NCBI RefSeq assembly: GCF_947242115.1 | Contig: NC_074728.1 | Location: 20,751,042 to 20,815,041 of the forward strand | Length of the DNA: 64,000 bases | Direction: 5' to 3' | Source of the DNA: Biomphalaria glabrata | Taxonomy: Eukaryota; Mollusca; Gastropoda; Planorbidae | Shown: positions 1-14,000 of the stretch, in pieces | Position numbering within the stretch: position 1 is the first letter of the stretch | Layout of the letters: each line of letters starts with the position of its first letter | Position numbers and translations under genes: made by a program | Notes under the pieces: model-generated | Databases searched by the model: none | The model's input: the letters and a program-made list of their open reading frames with translations, nothing else | Told to the model about the DNA's origin: nothing

Positions 1-167
1 TTTAGCAGCAGTTTGGTGCAAAAAGTCAACAACCGTTATAAAAAAAAAACACTGCCCTCCTTTACCTGCCGTCATGCATGTATGCTACGATTAGGAACTC
101 TTTCTTCTTATTTGAAGGAACTCCCGAAACGTGGTCAAGACATTAAACAATTTACTAAATGCCGAGT

Positions 168-310
168 AATGTTTCACATGGTTCGTACGTTCCTTCGTAG
201 TGTAAGATAATATACGTAATAGTCCAAATCTCCCGCAGGAAGGCAGCCGCCAGGGTATGAACCCGAGGCCATCGAGACGACCGAACGACAGTCCAACGCA
301 GCCACCCATG
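168..310 (-). repeat. tRNA-related SINE, family 2, with a partial inverted copy beside it
   Basis: On the minus strand this matches the copies at 7745, 29505 and 34860: a tRNA-like head with a B-box-like GGTTCAAACCC-type core (here diverged), then a Cys/Gly-poor body ending in ATGTGAAAC-like sequence. A partial + strand copy of the body lies at about 90-140, so the two face each other. Confidence 0.6.
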
Positions 311-396
311 TTTAGTAGAGCTTATCATCAAATTTAGGCGAATCCTTAAGTAAGCAAAGTAAGCAAAGTAAATTTAAACTAAACTAAACTGAACGA

Positions 397-643
397 GGGG
401 GGTAACCCTTTCAGATCATGCGATCTATTGAGCACATGACTTAAAGGTCATCTTTTTTATGTGGTACAATGGTAACGAGGGTGTCATTTGGTCATCACAA
501 CGGCCTATAGCCTTAACTCGAGTACCCATTAGAGTTGGGTCTTAAAAGTCCCAAAGCTGAAAATCTCAGCCTTCGCCGACATTCGAACCCCAGACTCATC
601 TGTTTGGAAATAATTCCCTTTACCACCCAGCTATCAGGCCCTA
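397..643 (-). repeat. tRNA-derived SINE, family 1
   Basis: The minus strand carries the family 1 consensus features: a tRNA head with 'GGGTTCGAA'-type B box, the body motif ACCCAACTCTAATGGGTAC, and a tail ending near CTTTCAGACC. It is diverged from the other copies. Confidence 0.7.
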
Positions 644-702
644 TTTGTAATTATAAATGAGTAAAATCTAAACTGTGTTTACTCTCGTAAGGTATTTTAT
701 AG

Positions 703-835
703 CCATGGTCGCTGTAACCAATGATGGACCCAACACAATAAGTTTTACATTAAAAGCCGAGAAGAAGGATAGTTTCCAAGTGTATTTCGACCAGTATTAC
801 AGGCACGATTTCCACTGGGATGTCACTCTGCTATC
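703..835 (+). CDS. Exon (first visible): IgGFc-binding-like region, part 1
   Basis: The exon follows a TTTTATAG acceptor and ends at a GTGAGT donor, split after two bases of a codon. It reads MVAVTNDGPNTISFTLKAEK and continues to HWDVTLL. An ATG stands three bases into the exon, but there is no signal peptide and the acceptor is good, so I treat it as an internal exon. The phase joins cleanly to the exon at 4026. It is the least certain exon together with the next one. Confidence 0.6.
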
Positions 836-3800
836 GTGAGTATGTATTGGTTTTTCTTGGTTTAAAACTTGAGTAAATTTAATTAGTTTATTGAAACTTG
901 TCAAGCTGAATGTATCCCGTGGGTCTGCATTCCCAACAATCTTTTTATGTCCCCATCATATGATCTTTAGATCTTAAAAACATTAACAACTAATGGAGTC
1001 AATCGGGGTCCAGGGTGAAGACTAGGAGTTTTATTTTCTGGATCTTTAGGGCGCCTCTGCGTCCAACCATGGGTACCTGACATTATTTGGGGAAAAGTAA
1101 AGGCGGTTGGTCGTTGTGCTGGCCACATGGCAACCTCGTTAACCGCGGGCCACAGAAACGGATGACCTTTACACCATCTGCCCTGAAAGGGGAACTTTTT
1201 CCTCGAGAAGAGACAAAAAGAACGCCCGACAACAAATATAATAGACAAATCAAAGCGTTTAGTAGTTTATAGCAAATACAGTGAAATACAAACAAGACAG
1301 TAATAGGCCAAAATTAGGCATGCAAAAAACTCAGGGCAAATGTAGACAAGACAATAATTGGACCAAATTACTCATGCCATACGATAGTGAAATATGGCCC
1401 ACCCTCTATTGACAGGACTTACTGTCCCCTGATAAAAAATAACAGTTATTAGATTTATTTGGTTTGGTCTGTTGCTTAGCAGTTTGGTATGCGCTTAGGA
1501 CTTTGTCACAATTATACCGTGCTGTATCTGTATTAACATTTTTATAGACTAGTGGGGAGTGATAACCTTCGTTTTTATAGGCTAGTGGTGAGTGATAATA
1601 TTCATACATAATACATCTGTTTAAAAGTAAAACTCTGTTTTATTATTGAATTTTCGTTACAAATGATTGTTGCAGTTACCAATCATATGTATGGAGCACC
1701 TGTAACTTACATGTAAAACTAGGATCTATTACAGGTGAGGAACGGTTCAAACTCAATGTAAAGCAAATTATACGGGGATGGGGGGAGTTTGAATGCGGGA
1801 GACTGAACAACCGTTCACGGTGTCTAGACACCTCAAAATGAAACGAGTTATTTCATAAGGTTGACGAATAAAAAAATCAACAGAGAGAAAGAGAGAGAGA
1901 GGGAGAAGAAAGATTAACATAGGAGAGAAAAAAAAATGAGATAGAGAAAGGTAGGAGAAAATGAGAGAGGAAACTAATTTTCTCAAAGAAATTTTCTTTT
2001 TACAAAGCTTATAACAACTCAATCTGTCTGTCTGTCTGGAAAAAAAATGTTTACACGTTATTTCTCCCACATCAATTCTTGGATCAAGCTGAAGCTTTGC
2101 ACAATTATTCATTGGTATAGACAGGTCAGAAATTAATTTTAAAAAATTAACCAGTTAATTAATTAATTACTGATAATTATTTTTTATTTGGAATCAACAA
2201 GGGAAATAATACCTTCAAGCATTCACAGATATTGCTAAATATGTTGGCCTTGATCCCACCAGAACACGTAGACACGTTATTTCTTCCACACACATTCTCG
2301 GATTAAGTTGAAACTTTAAACGAATATTTACTGCACCTAACCAAACATAAATCAATTTAAACATTAACCAATTAGTCCATTAGCGGAAAGTAATTATTTT
2401 GTTTGATATATGGCTCCTTTTGTCTCGAAAGGCAAAGGATGCGCCCAAATGAGTCACTGGTTTTGGTGTTTTAGCCGCTTTGCAGCAGCACCAGAGTTTC
2501 CTCTCCGGGGCGCATTCCTGGGCCTTGGATAAAGGGGTCATGGGTGGCCCATGCGTCATGATCCCTCTCTCGACCTTGCTGATGAGATCCAAAGGAACGC
2601 ATCGCATTACATTTGGCACCAACTCAGTTGCAGAAGCTGCCGGAGGGAATTTCATAGCTGATACTCCCAACGCCTAAGGGGCTTCACTCCTGATTTCTCC
2701 TCGAGGTTGTCTCCTGAAGCCTCAGTACCGCAAGGCAGCGGGGGTTTAAAGTCAGAGTACCCCTCTCCTAGATGAACTGCCTTACTAGGCTGACGAGCTC
2801 CATCTGCCCGAAGCTCCCGGTTTTGTGGCGCCAGGTATCCGCCTTCACCCCTTCACCTGTTACAAGTTTCAAAGGTTGTCATGGCCAGGGGGTGTCAATG
2901 GGGTTAAGCTCCCATTGTCTATAAAATACTCCTAATGGTATGCGTCTCAAATAGCCTCTGACAACTAAGTCCAGCACCTGACATGCTCGTGTGGCTTAGA
3001 TATTAAGCCCTGCGAAACTTCTCTTACTTTGTTTGATCTTGAATAAGGAAAAGGATACACACTTATAAGTGTAGGGCTATTCCCATAGAAAAGGGATTTT
3101 TAAAAATATTTTGCTTATTTATGTTTGCGAATCGATTAGTAACAATAAAAATGTTTTATAAGGATTATCTTCTTCTTCTTAAAATGTTAAGTAAAGTTGA
3201 GCCTTCGGCTCTTGGAACTCTAGGCCAGCATAAGTGAACAAGAGCTCCCTCTCACCGGCCTGAATGAGAACAGTGTACACTGTTCTGTCTGGCGGGTGGG
3301 TCAGACTCGCGGCAAGAGACCGCGCGCGTACACAAAGACCCCCGTCATTTTCCTTTTCTATACCAGGCTAACCGTGCGGGACACGCCATTTATGTAACGG
3401 CCCCTTGAGGAACGGCGCCTGGATTGTGACAAGGTTGTGGGAGCTTTTTTTACAACTTCGCGCAGTGCAATGAGGATGTTCTCGCACCCCCTTAGGCACC
3501 CCCACGAGAGTCTTGTTTTGCTACCCTTTAGTCTAATCGTTTCCTCCTACGATCGTTTCCACCCGGGCGCCACTATGAGGCAGGGTAGCACGCCCGGGAA
3601 AAGATGATCTTAATAAACTGAAACATTTCCACAACTCAATTTCTTTTCTACTATTAATTAATACTGAATAGTTTAAAAAAAAAGGTGTATTTTTATGGAA
3701 AAAAAACTGCTTGCATAATTAATTTTGAAAACTAAACATTTCGCTCTCAGAAAAGACAAAAAAAAACGTAGCCGTTTCATCAAAACTTTGAAAGATCTAA

Positions 3801-6800
3801 AATATAATGATATCAGATTTTCAATAGCTTTTCTAGTTTTTGAGATTTAAACAGGACGGACGGACGGACAGACAGACGGAGCACACAAAAATAATACCAG
3901 CTATTCCACTTCCGAATTCGTGTTTCTAGACCTATATTTCTTTCACTTTCTATCAATCTTTCCGCTGAAGGTACGACAATTGTAGGGAGAAAACGATTTG
4001 GATTTATTTCCGGCAACTGCCGAAGTTACACGATGACTAGACATTGTGGATCTAAAATGAAATCTTATTACGACATTGAGGGAACATACGACATTGCTGT
4101 GGGTAAGTTTTCCTCAATAGTCATATACCGATCTAAGGACACACTCGGCATTTAGGCACGCCTTTCCACTTCACTATAACAATACATGTTTTTATAAAAA
4201 TAATAGTATTATATGGAGTATGAAGCCAGATTGGCCTTTTTTTTTATATTACATAGCTAGTTAGTTATTATCAATTTTATATTGGCCAAGTTTCTTAATA
4301 CCATTTGAAAGTTGCACTGGGTCGGACACTTATCCCGCATAGGAGACTACCGCATGTCGGAAGCGGTCATTTTTAACGAGTTTAAAAGGAGGTCGGCGTA
4401 AGCGCTATAAAGATAAACGCTGGTGCCATTTCGCGCCCACTGGGATAGAGAAAGTAACTTAGACCCTTATGAAAGACAGGCGCAGAAGAAGGAAAGAAAA
4501 CGTATATTAGACCGCCGGCGGACGATGGCTTCGTCTGCATGAAATGCGGGAAAATATATAGGTCGCAACTGGTTTTGCGTAGTTGTGTGAAACACTGCAC
4601 TCATCCTTAATCCTCTGAATCAAAGACATTGACATTTTTATATTGGCCTAGTTACTATTCCATATTTGTTTTGTTTCCATTTTATTAATGTATGACTGGC
4701 TGTCAGTGAATAAAATTCTATCCAAGGCAAAGGATTGAAAAGAATGGAGAAATACCGTTGACAGTTCCTGTATGGTGCCCCAACGGTCCAACAGACTAAG
4801 GGATAGGTGAAGGTGATGTTGAAATTTTAGCAAAAACAACAACAAAAAAAAAAGGATGAGGCAGAGATTGAAACAAAACAAAACAAAAAAATGGGGCAAG
4901 TGTTTACTGAGCGCCTAAAGGCAGCACGGAAAACCAACTCCTAGATACCCCCCCCCACCCACTGGTCCACAAATGAGATTGGACCAAAGCGCTCTGAGCA
5001 TGCTATAAGCATGAAAGTAGCGCTATATAAAAGCTATAATAATAATAATAATAATTAATATGAAAGGAAGAAAGAATACGGTGACAGCTAGGAAGATAGA
5101 GAGTAGGTTGATTGCTTATTAAAATTTCCACTAGCACTATTGCAAGGTTTCTTATCTTATCTTATATAATACAGACGTTACTTTAAAAAAGAAGATGATT
5201 ACGTCCTACGCGTCATGCATTTAGTCATGCATATTAACCAATGACTTAAATTCTGCCAAGTCACTGGTTTTCCTGGCTAGCTCAGGCAACCCATTCCATG
5301 CTCTAATAGCACTAGGGAAGAAGGAGTATTTGTACAAATTTGTCCTAGCATATGGGACGAGGAATTCGCCTTTATCTTTGTGTCTTTCAGAGTATTTTAG
5401 TTAAATTTTGTTTTTGTATTTTCTTAAATTTATACTGCAGACAACTAGAGTTCCGTGAGGCCTGAAAAGGTGTTCCACCAACTGTTAGAGTAATATACTA
5501 ATAAAAGTCAATGCAGAAGTGAAAATAAAATGTATTTCATTAGATCTTCTCGATAACGGAAAAACATATAGGCTGTAATAACCTATCACTATAATGAAGT
5601 TAGAGCTGATCTAGAATCTAGATCTAATTTTAAACAAATAGGCCTATACAAAAATCAACTATTAGGCCTAAGCCATTAATATCGAGTTTATCTGAAGAAT
5701 ACCACAATATTTCAAAACAAACTATAATGTAGTCATGTTACTATATACTCATATAACCTAATCAGACCGCTTATGCAGAGCTATATTTTCTTACTAAATT
5801 GTAACAAAGATTGACGCTAGATATTCTAATTTCGCTTACCAATATCGTACCCGATATCAAGAAGTGAAAATAAAATTTATTTCATTAGATCCTCTCTACA
5901 GTCGGAAAACATATAGGCTGTAATAACCTATCACTATAATGAAGTTACAGCTGATCTAGATTCTAGATCTAATTTTAAACAAATAGACCTATACAAAAAT
6001 CAACAATTAGGCCTAAGCCATTAAGTTATCGAGTTTATCTGAAGAATACCACAATATTTCAAAACAAACTATAATGTAGTCATGTTACTATATACTCATA
6101 TAACCTAATCAGACCGCTTATGCAGAGCAGGATTTTCTTACTAAATTGTAACAAAGATGGACGCTAGATATTCTAATTTCGCTTACCAATATCGTACCTG
6201 ATATCAAGACGTTATGTACTTTACCATCAAAGTTGAAGGAACACGGCACTTACAAATAATAGTTTTATACTTCAAAATTAATGATAATGTTACATTTAGA
6301 AAAGTTTAATCATTATTGGGTCGTGGTGGCTATCCACGTAACCAAATCCTGGTTAAGGTGGTTGGTCGTTATGCTGGCCACAAGACATCCTCGTTAACCG
6401 TCGGCCATAGAAACAGATAACCTTTATATCATCTGCCCTATAGATCGCAAGGTCTGTAAGGGGGAACTTTTTTTTACAAATTGTTAGTTATTATTATTAA
6501 CTTTTATTTGAACATGTAACTATTATGTCTATTTATGATGAAATCAACATTTTATTAAAATCAATATGTTAAAAAATACGTTTATGAATGCAGCTTTCTT
6601 TTAAATTTGCAACAATAAATTTGTGCCCATAACAATCTATATTGATTATTGGAACGTGTAGTAACTTGAATTAAGTGGAACTTGAGTTCAATTTTACTTT
6701 AAAATAAAGGAAAATTGAAAATTACTAAAAATAATGAAATAAAGTGTACCTAAATAAATTGGCTTATAATAGTCTACATAAAAAAATATATAAAAAAAAA

Positions 6801-7972
6801 TTGAAATAAAAAGCCAGATATTCTCTGGCCATTCCTAGCAGAGGTAGTCTATATCTAGTAAAAACACTAATAATAGGCCTACTCTAAACAGATATTTTAG
6901 GATACTCCTTCAAATTTAAATATTATTACATTCAAGCACAAACCTCTCACGGCCACAACATTCTGGCGACTAGGGTTCAAATTCCTGGCTAGATCTAGAT
7001 GAAAGACAGATTAGGCTACATATACTATTTATTTTAATTCTATGTCTAGATCTATATAATATTAATATATTCTAGAATGGATTATATCTAGATCTAGAGT
7101 AGTTATAGAATAATAGATCTATCATCTATGACATTTTCTATGCATGGGAGGACTGGTCTGCTGGGTGCCAAATTGAAAATCGGCCTAGGCATTTCTAGGC
7201 TATACAGTGCACTTCGGCCTAATAATGATATATTCTATAATAGTAATACTGAATATATTGTACGATTACTACGATGGGCCTGCAATTTCCTCAAAATCGT
7301 TATGTAATAGATCTAGTATTAGGACCTACAATGTAGAGTCTGTGACTGTACACAATTTTTTTTAACATGACGCTCAGAGCTCCACTTTTATATGAGAATA
7401 TTATAGATCTAAATAATAATAAAACATTTAACATGTGCCATAGTGGCATTAATGAGGCCCTGTAGATGACCCTACTAGCCCATATGCCCAACTTATATGG
7501 GTACCGGCCCACCGAGCATTGGCCCAAATGCCCATCTAGCCAGTTGGCCCCTGCATCTACCACTAATCAAAATTTAGATCTATATAGATCTATATTTAAA
7601 ATCTAGTATCTCATAGTTCAAAATTATAGTCTATTTGAAACTGATTCCACATCTTATTTTAGACCTAGATTTGTAGAGGAGATTCTCAGATTAGACAGTT
7701 CTAGATCTAAAAAAAAATACATTATGTAGATTTAGATCTAGTAGAATGGCTGCTTTGTCGTGCAGTTCACGCGCTGGATTGTCATTCGGATTTATCGATG
7801 GTCCTGTCGTCCTGGGTTCAAACCCTGCCTGCTCCCATTCCCTGTTGTCCTGCAGGAGGTTTCGACTAGGAAGTAAATTGTCTTCAACTCTGAAGGAACA
7901 TCCGAAACATGTAAAACATTTTATATTAATAGAGGATTTGCCTATTAGATAGTAGATAAGATAGTATATATT

Positions 7973-8019
<47 letters not shown>

Positions 8020-11000
8020 GAACTTACAGTTTATTATTTATACTCAAGTTATAGATCTTGAGGTCTAGAATGCATATTTAGTATTAGTATATATATCTAC
8101 CTACTGAAACATATTACACATTCAAGAAAAATGTAATTTAATGGATTGATAAATCATGCAATTAGATTTAGATCTGGTTCTAGTTAGAGTTGAAATCTAA
8201 AATCTAGATACAAAAAATCCAGATTTAGATTTAGTAGATGAACTACACAGTAGATGAACTACACAGTAGATGAACTACACAGTAGATGAACTGCACAGTA
8301 GATGAACTACACAGAGATGAACTACTCAGTAGATGAACTACACAGTTGATGAACTACACAGAGATGAACTACACAGTAGATGAACTACACAGTAGATGAA
8401 CTACACAGTAGATGAACTACACAGAGATGAACTACTCAGTAGATGAACTACACAGTTGATAAACTACACAGAGATGAACTACACAGTAGATGAACTACAC
8501 AGTAGATGAACTACACAGAGATGAACTACTCAGTAGATGAACTACACAGAGATGAACTACTCAGTAGATGAACTACACAGTAGATGAACTACACAGTAGA
8601 TGAACTACACAGAGATGAACTACTCAGTAGATGAACTACACAGAGATGAACTACTCAGTAGATGAACTACACAGTAGATGAACTACTCAGTAGATGAACT
8701 ACACAGTAGATGAACTACACAGTAGATCAACTGCACAGTAGATCAACTGCACAGTAGATGAACTACACAGTTGATGAACTGCACAGGGATGAACTGCACA
8801 GAGATGAACTACTCAGTAGATGAACTACACAGAGATGAACTACTCAGTAGATGAACTACACAGTAGATGAACTACACAGAGATGAACTACACAGAGATGA
8901 ACTGCACAGTAGATGAACTACACAGAGATGAACTGCACAGTAGATGAACTACAAAGTAGATGAACTACTAAGTAGATGAACTACTAAGTAGATGAACTAC
9001 ACAGTAGATGAACTACATAGAGATGAACTACACAGTAGATGAACTGCACAGAGATGAACTGCACAGAGATGAACTACACAGAGATGAACTACTCAGTAGA
9101 TGAACTACACAGAGATGAACTACATAGTAGATGAACTAAACAGAGATAAACTACTCAGTAGATGAACTACACAGTAGATGAACTACACAGTAGATGAACT
9201 ACACAGTAGATGAACTACACAGAGATGAACTACACAGTAGATGAACTGCACAGAGATGAACTACACAGTAGATGAACTACACAGTAGATGAACTACACAG
9301 TAGATGAACTACACAGTAGATGAACTGCACAGAGATGAACTACACAGAGATGAACTACTCAGTAGATGAACTACACAGTAGATGAACTACACAGTAGATG
9401 AACTGCACAGTAGATGAACTACACAGTAGATTAACTACTCAGTAGATGAACTACACAGTAGATGAACTACACATTAGATGAACTACACAGTAGATGAACT
9501 GCACAGTAGATGAACTACACAGTAGATTAACTACTCAGTAGATGAACTACACAGTAGATGAACTACACAGTTGATGAACTACACAGTAGATGAACTACAC
9601 AGAGATGAACTACACAGTAGATGAACTACACAGAGATGAACTACACAGTAGATGAACTACACAGTAGATGAACTACACAGAGATGAACTACACAGTAGAT
9701 GAACTACATAGAGATGAACTACACAGTAGATGAACTACACATTAACGCATTGTAAAAACTGACTGAAAACATTTCCAAATGGAGGACTTGTACATCCCCC
9801 CCACCCTTTTTTTTTTGTCGGCTGTAGACTTGCAGTAGACTTACCTAGATCTTTTTCTAACATGAGCTTAAGCTGTCAATAAAAAGTATCTAACATTTTT
9901 ATAACCCATCACATCTTTTCTACACATTACTCAGTCAAACAAAATTCAAGTTAACTTCATTTCATTCTAATCTAGAACTTTCTATCTTATTTAGATCTAG
10001 ATAGGCCCATATTTTTCCACATTTTGTCCTATAAAAGGATTAAATCTGTGATCTATCTAGTCTACCTCAGTGCCATGAGTCTACATCTTGTTTGTTAACA
10101 GCTCTCTATAAATTAAATTATTAGTATTAATTAAATTATTTAGTGATGTTGTTAAAGGGGAGAGAGACGCTTCTTATCATTTCTATTTTTTAATAGCTCC
10201 CATCCTTTTACCTTTTTTTTTACATCCTTTTAAAGAATATATTATTCTCCATTAGTTTACACTTGAGTTACTTCTGTTTATTTACCTAGATTAACGTGTT
10301 TTTATATGTATTTCTTCCTTAATGCCAGAAATGTTAATGCCTTTTGAGACATTTGGTAAAGACTTTATGACATTCTATATGGATGGTCTTCAGACTGCTG
10401 GCTATTACATCATCCTGGCTGGCAAGGCTCTCACCCAGGTGACCCTGCATGCTAACAGATTCAATGCTGGAGAGGTCATATCTATTGAGAAGGAAGGTGA
10501 CTGGGTTTCTGTAAGTAGATGCCATTTTTTTTAGAGAGAAATAAATGTAGTCTTTTTTCTTGCGTTTAGCTAGGTCAATATTGCAAAATGTAAAAAAAAA
10601 AATGATACCCACTGTTACGGTCGTAGCGCAGCATGGTGTATAAAGGTTTGAATTTGTGTAATGAATGGAAGGGATGTTTAAAAGGGAAAGCCGGGAGAAG
10701 TTGACAGGAAGAGAAATGAAATGTTAGTAGTTACATAACTTGGTTGTAATATTAAAGTATTTATAGAGTAATAACCTGAGAGTGTATTATTATTTCAAAG
10801 AGTCTTGTCTCGTAACACCCACCCTTTGAAGAAGAGTGAAACAAACCCTTGTCAGCTATTTAGGACATTTCTGTCTAATCAAGAAGACAATAAATAATTG
10901 TGGGATTAGTGTAGTTTCTTTATAACATAAATGGAACAAGTATGAGGATTTGTGCAGGTGAGAGCATAATCAACCTCTTTCCCTCCCCTCCCATGTTACT

Positions 11001-14000
11001 AACGGGAGAGTGAGGACTGAACTAATGTTTCATAAAGAAATGCAGTTGGGCAAAGTATTTTTGGACTTAAATGACAGGATTGTTTTGTGGGTCATTGTCA
11101 CAGTCTCCTTTGACATTGATGTTATTTGTTCACCTTTGATCAAGAAGTTTCAAGCATGAGAAAATCTCTGAGCAGAAAGTGGAAGTAAGAATTGCTAAAC
11201 TAAAATTTAGGCAGTCGTCTCTGGTACTTTGGTACACGTATTATTAAGAGTTGCATTGTTACCCGCTGTGATGCGGACATGATGTATTATTATAGTTGTA
11301 CTTAGTGTGAGATATATATATATATATAGTTCGTCCATCATGGTTCGATGATGACCACTTTGTCATCCAGGGGGCTGAGGGCTTTGCACTGGGGTTTTAT
11401 GCCTTCTCATGTGGCTGGTGAGACCTTCGTGAGCCTGGAATGTTCAGCCGCACACTGGGCAGGTTATACCAGCTGGAGCTAGTGTCGTTTGCCTTGCTTT
11501 TCTTCTCTGGCGTTTTCTTCTGTAACTGTGTTTCAACATTTGGATTAAGTTTATGTAACTACTATGAAGGATATCATGCCATTTCTTATTTAACCAGTGA
11601 TTTGTAACTGAATTCTTAAAGTTGCAGCATATATTATTCTCATTAAATAAACATTATTTTGTCAGCTGAAATCAGACTCCAGTTCATGTATAATAGTTAT
11701 GTTTGTTATGTGCTAAGTGTAGCTCCAGGGCACACAAACCCAGACCATTCTATAGCTTGGTTACAAGTATTTCATTATACACATAATGTCACATCTTGAT
11801 GACAAGCAAGTTTGTGTGTATTATTTTTTTTTTGTTACATTGTTTCAGAGGGATATAGGCTTAGGTAGGGTGACCAGCACAAAAGGGATACAACTGGTGT
11901 ATGTGTCCCGCTCGGCTTGCAAGAGCCCACTCAAGGTTTATGGAGAGCCAGGTGATCCTAGCTTGTGCCAGATTGTCCCTACAAGTCTCCTCTACCACAT
12001 TTACATATGGAGGCAAGTTACAATAATTGTAATTATTTGGCTTTCATTCCCCCCCTCTCCCCAAGATAATGATTTAATAAAAAATACCTTTGTTTAGATT
12101 ATCTACCTTTGTGAAAGCTTTAAAATGCTTCTATTGCATTTTATTATCTAAACTTTAAGATCTATATAGGGCAGATGATGTAAAGGTCATTTGTTTCTGT
12201 GGCTAGTGGTTAATGGGAGTAGGCCAACATGTCATGTGGCCAGCACAACAACCAACCACCTTCACTTTTCCCAGACTAATGTCAGGTACCCATTAGAGTT
12301 GGTTGGCTCAGAGGCACCTAAAGATCCTGAAATACAAAATTCTAGTCTTTCAGGATTCAAACCCAGGAAACTGGTTATGAAGCCAAGTGCTTTACCATTC
12401 AGCTACAGCACCTGTATGTCAGAGTCATGGATAGCTCCTCAACAATTAGAGGTTTCATTTTTGACAGTTGACTGCTAGAGTACATGGACAGATAGTTTAT
12501 TTTCAGTTTGTTATAAATAGCAGTAAACTTATCACTGCAATGAAAAAAAATTTAGAATATTTTAGAAGCTTATAATTTCTTTTTTCAGATCTCCTTTAAT
12601 TATGCAGACACAAAATTTCGTTGCGATGATGGTCGAAAGCAAAAATCTGGGTCAACTGATTCTGAATGGCTTTCCATTACAAAGCAGGTATTAATGTAAG
12701 CTTATAACCAATTTTTACTGTTTCTTCACAACTTAAAGATTGCCATGGAGATATAGAAATTCCTATCAAATTTTTGTCAGACTCTTGATTTAAAAAGGAT
12801 TCATTGCTTTGTACTAACCCATTGATATTGTTTTTGATTTTCTGAATAGAGTAAACTGGTTGGACATACCAGGAACCAATGGTTGGAAGTTCAGCCAGTA
12901 CAAAGTAAATCAGGATTTAGTGTATAATCTTTACACAAGTAATGCCAACTTTGGCTGTTATTTATATGGATATTCAACCGGCACATCTTACATGTACCCA
13001 GCTGGTTACATTTCTTCTCCAATCAATCAGGTAAATTAAGCTTCCTTCCAGCTTTAGTGATCATGAAACAGAATAATCTTTTCATTTTAGTCTACCTTAT
13101 TCTAAGGCCATTGATTAACATGATATCCATGTGTCATGCATTTGTAGACTTATGCCCTCCTTCACCCCTTTGGTGCATTGGTCTCCATTAAGATTGGTCT
13201 CTTGTTAGGCCTTAGCCTCTTTCTTCATGGTGTCTTCAGTTCTTAAATTGTGAATGATGGTACAGGTCCCTGTTGTACAGCTTGGAACATATTTATGCTT
13301 TCCTCTTTTTTGTTCTCATATAATTGCAATGCAAGGGTATGGTCTCCGAGGATAAATGTCATGTATAAACACCAATTACAATTAAACTCTGAACTCTATC
13401 TAGAAGAAATGAAGAAATTAATCGTAAATAAAATAAATGAGAAATGGACGAGCTCTCATCCAAATCACAAGAAAGATGGTGCTTACTATAAGCTATCCCG
13501 ACAAGATCAACGTCTAATCTTTCGACTCAGGACCGGACACAACAGAATGCGACAACACATGTGAAATCTGTCCATGTGGAGTATCACCAGAGAATGCCGA
13601 CCACGTCCTCCAAAACTGCTCTCTTTACCAAGAGGCCAGTTTAAGACACTGGCCCCAAAACACCCCAATAGAAAGAAAACTATATGGAGAGCTCCCTGAT
13701 TTGGAAACCACTGCGCAGTTCATCTCATGTATTGGTCTAGTCATCTGAACACTCCAACATAAAAAATGAGAATGAAGAAGAAGAAGAACACCAATTAACT
13801 TTTTTCAAACAATTTACATGCACAAATTAATTACAAGTTCATATTCTTGTCTTCTTTTTTTTTTTTCATTGACTCATCTTTTAGTTAAGTTTGTTAAAAG
13901 ATTAGACCAAAAGCAGGAATGAGATGAGATATAATTACCATTATTATCTAAACTAGTACAGATAGGAGATAAATATAATGTAAACAGTATCTGTTTTGAC

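Noticed and set aside
967-1295. Overlapping frames on both strands near 1.0-1.3 kb
   Set aside because: They lie in a family 1 SINE.
10322-10534. ATG at 10322 as a gene start
   Set aside because: It lies in the acceptor region of the exon; the phase matches the exon ending at 4102, and no signal peptide follows.
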